NCBI GenBank assembly: GCA_000697055.1
Contig: JNDT01001796.1
Span: 1 to 44,278 of the forward strand
DNA length: 44,278 nt
Direction of reading: 5' to 3'
Origin: Saksenaea vasiformis B4078
Taxonomy: Eukaryota; Mucoromycota; Mucoromycetes; Mucorales; Saksenaeaceae
Shown here: positions 43,576 through 44,278 of the stretch, one piece after another
How the letters are laid out: each line of letters opens with the position of its first letter
Numbering within the stretch: the stretch's first letter is position 1
Made by a program: the position numbers and the translations under genes
The notes under the pieces: generated by a model
What the model saw: only the letters and a program-made list of their open reading frames with translations
Database searches by the model: none
Told to the model about the DNA's origin: nothing

Positions 43576-43610
43576 CTCTTGATGGGCGCATAATTTATTT
43601 AGAGTAGCGT
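43576..43610 (+). repeat. Third copy of the TATTTAGAGTAGCG repeat end
   Basis: Matches the right end of the candidate element at 31233-31246, including an upstream TTGATGG block about 18 bp away. It lies between the orphan first exon and the A-rich 3' tail of the minus-strand LINE. Confidence 0.55.
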
Positions 43611-43621
43611 ATACGTTTAAA

Positions 43622-44278
43622 AAAATTTTTTTTTTGGTTTTTATTTAACGTCACATTTGAACACGGCGTCTTGGTCAGACATATTTGCTCGTGACAGCTC
43701 AGAAGGGAGGGGGGAGGAAAAACCCTGTGGAGAGACAGGGAAAAGGTCGTGGGTGTGGGGTAAAAGGAACGGATAGTATAAGGACTAAGAGGGAAAAGGG
43801 GAGAAGAGAAAGAGGGAAAAGAAAGCAAAGAGAGGAAGGTGTCAGTTTGAGGAGTCTAGCCTGGTTCAAGAGGAGGAGAATCGAGCCACTGTAGGAGGGC
43901 CTGTCCCGGATCGGGATCGTAGTATTGTCGAGGATCTGACCCTGGGGGTTGGTGTGCATCCAGTTCAGCGAGAATGGTACAGACCACCGGCCAGAGTGTG
44001 TGAAGCTGCTGACGGCGGCGGGGTGATTGCGATAGTGATTGGGGAAGCAGGTTGAGGGCGAAGGATAGTGGATCATCTGTCTTTCGACGCGCGATACCTA
44101 AGCGAGCATGCATACGGAGGCAGACAGTGGCGTGCTGTTTGTTGAAGTTCTCATGGCCGCAAGAGGCACAGGGTTTTTTCTTGCCACCAGGGAGCCATGC
44201 CAGTCGCCATCGTATGCAGCGGCTGCGATCTCGTCGCGTCATGGGGAGCCACAAGATGGGATACACGCAGAGTGTTTG
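43622..44278 (-). mobile_element. 3' end of a second LINE (runs off the right edge)
   Basis: On the minus strand an ORF open to the window edge ends at 43856. It is followed by a pyrimidine-rich 3' UTR of about 230 bp and an AAATAAAAACC then A-run tail at about 43643-43622. ORF, CT-rich UTR and A tail fit the 3' end of a non-LTR retrotransposon. Confidence 0.65.
43856..44278 (-). CDS. C-terminal fragment of a LINE ORF2 (zinc-knuckle region)
   Basis: 140 codons, 5' end open at the window edge. It has basic RWRLAWLPGGKKK followed by CASC...H...C (C-X2-C-X8-H-X3-C), then a helical Pro/Gln-rich tail. A terminal knuckle after a basic WR-WLPG motif is what I expect at the C-terminus of Mucorales LINE polyproteins (from memory, not checked). 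No RT motif is in view. It differs in sequence from the 6-11 kb LINE, so it is another family. Confidence 0.6.
   Translation of the reverse strand, partial: QTLCVYPILWLPMTRRDRSRCIRWRLAWLPGGKKKPCASCGHENFNKQHATVCLRMHARLGIARRKTDDPLSFALNLLPQSLSQSPRRRQQLHTLWPVVCTILAELDAHQPPGSDPRQYYDPDPGQALLQWLDSPPLEPG

Overview
The window reads as nuclear DNA of a filamentous fungus, most likely early-diverging (Mucoromycota, probably Mucorales). Genes are intron-dense with short GT-AG introns (about 40-90 nt, with good branch points such as TACTAAC). The gene set is typical (IRA/neurofibromin, COG7, AP-3 beta, BAP31/Yet3, M13 peptidase, rhomboid, KH protein), and chromovirus and zinc-finger LINE retroelements of fungal type are present. 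The phylum is inferred from gene style and was not measured.

Layout. (1) 1-5528: a nearly complete Ty3/gypsy chromovirus on the minus strand with one unbroken gag-pol ORF ending in a chromodomain. Its leftmost LTR is cut by the window edge; 233 of 234 shared LTR bases are identical, so insertion was recent. (2) 5928-5999: a tRNA-Glu(UUC) gene. A 5.6 kb non-LTR retrotransposon (6001-11577; N-terminal zinc fingers, RT, CCHC knuckle, restriction-like endonuclease) sits directly downstream. It is flanked by a 23-bp target duplication running from the tRNA B box to the tRNA 3' end, which indicates a tRNA-targeting LINE. (3) 11.6-13.6 kb: gene-poor sequence. (4) 13.7-18.3 kb, plus strand: an 8-exon rhomboid-family membrane protein whose TM6 catalytic His position reads Asn, then a WD40 protein with two consecutive tiny exons. 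(5) 18.6-29.5 kb, minus strand: a three-KH RNA-binding protein and a 2,641-residue neurofibromin/IRA RasGAP reconstructed over about 22 exons, one apparently only 2 nt long. (6) 29.5-31.7 kb: intergenic, with a possible inverted-repeat-bounded element. (7) 31.7-34.4 kb: an M13 (neprilysin-like) zinc metallopeptidase. (8) 35.5-42.9 kb: COG7 (minus), AP-3 beta (plus, divergent, 236-bp shared promoter) and a BAP31/Yet3-like ER protein (plus), three membrane-traffic genes in a row. (9) 43.1-44.3 kb: a promoter with first exons of an unidentified gene, then the 3' end of another LINE on the minus strand that runs off the window.

Host genes act in Ras signal termination (IRA), mRNA binding (KH), Golgi and endosome traffic (COG7, AP-3), ER export (BAP31-like) and membrane or extracellular proteolysis (M13, rhomboid). 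Exon models were built by hand from splice signals and phase. Except for the 5' ends of the WD40 and M13 genes, all phases close. Nothing was checked against RNA or databases.
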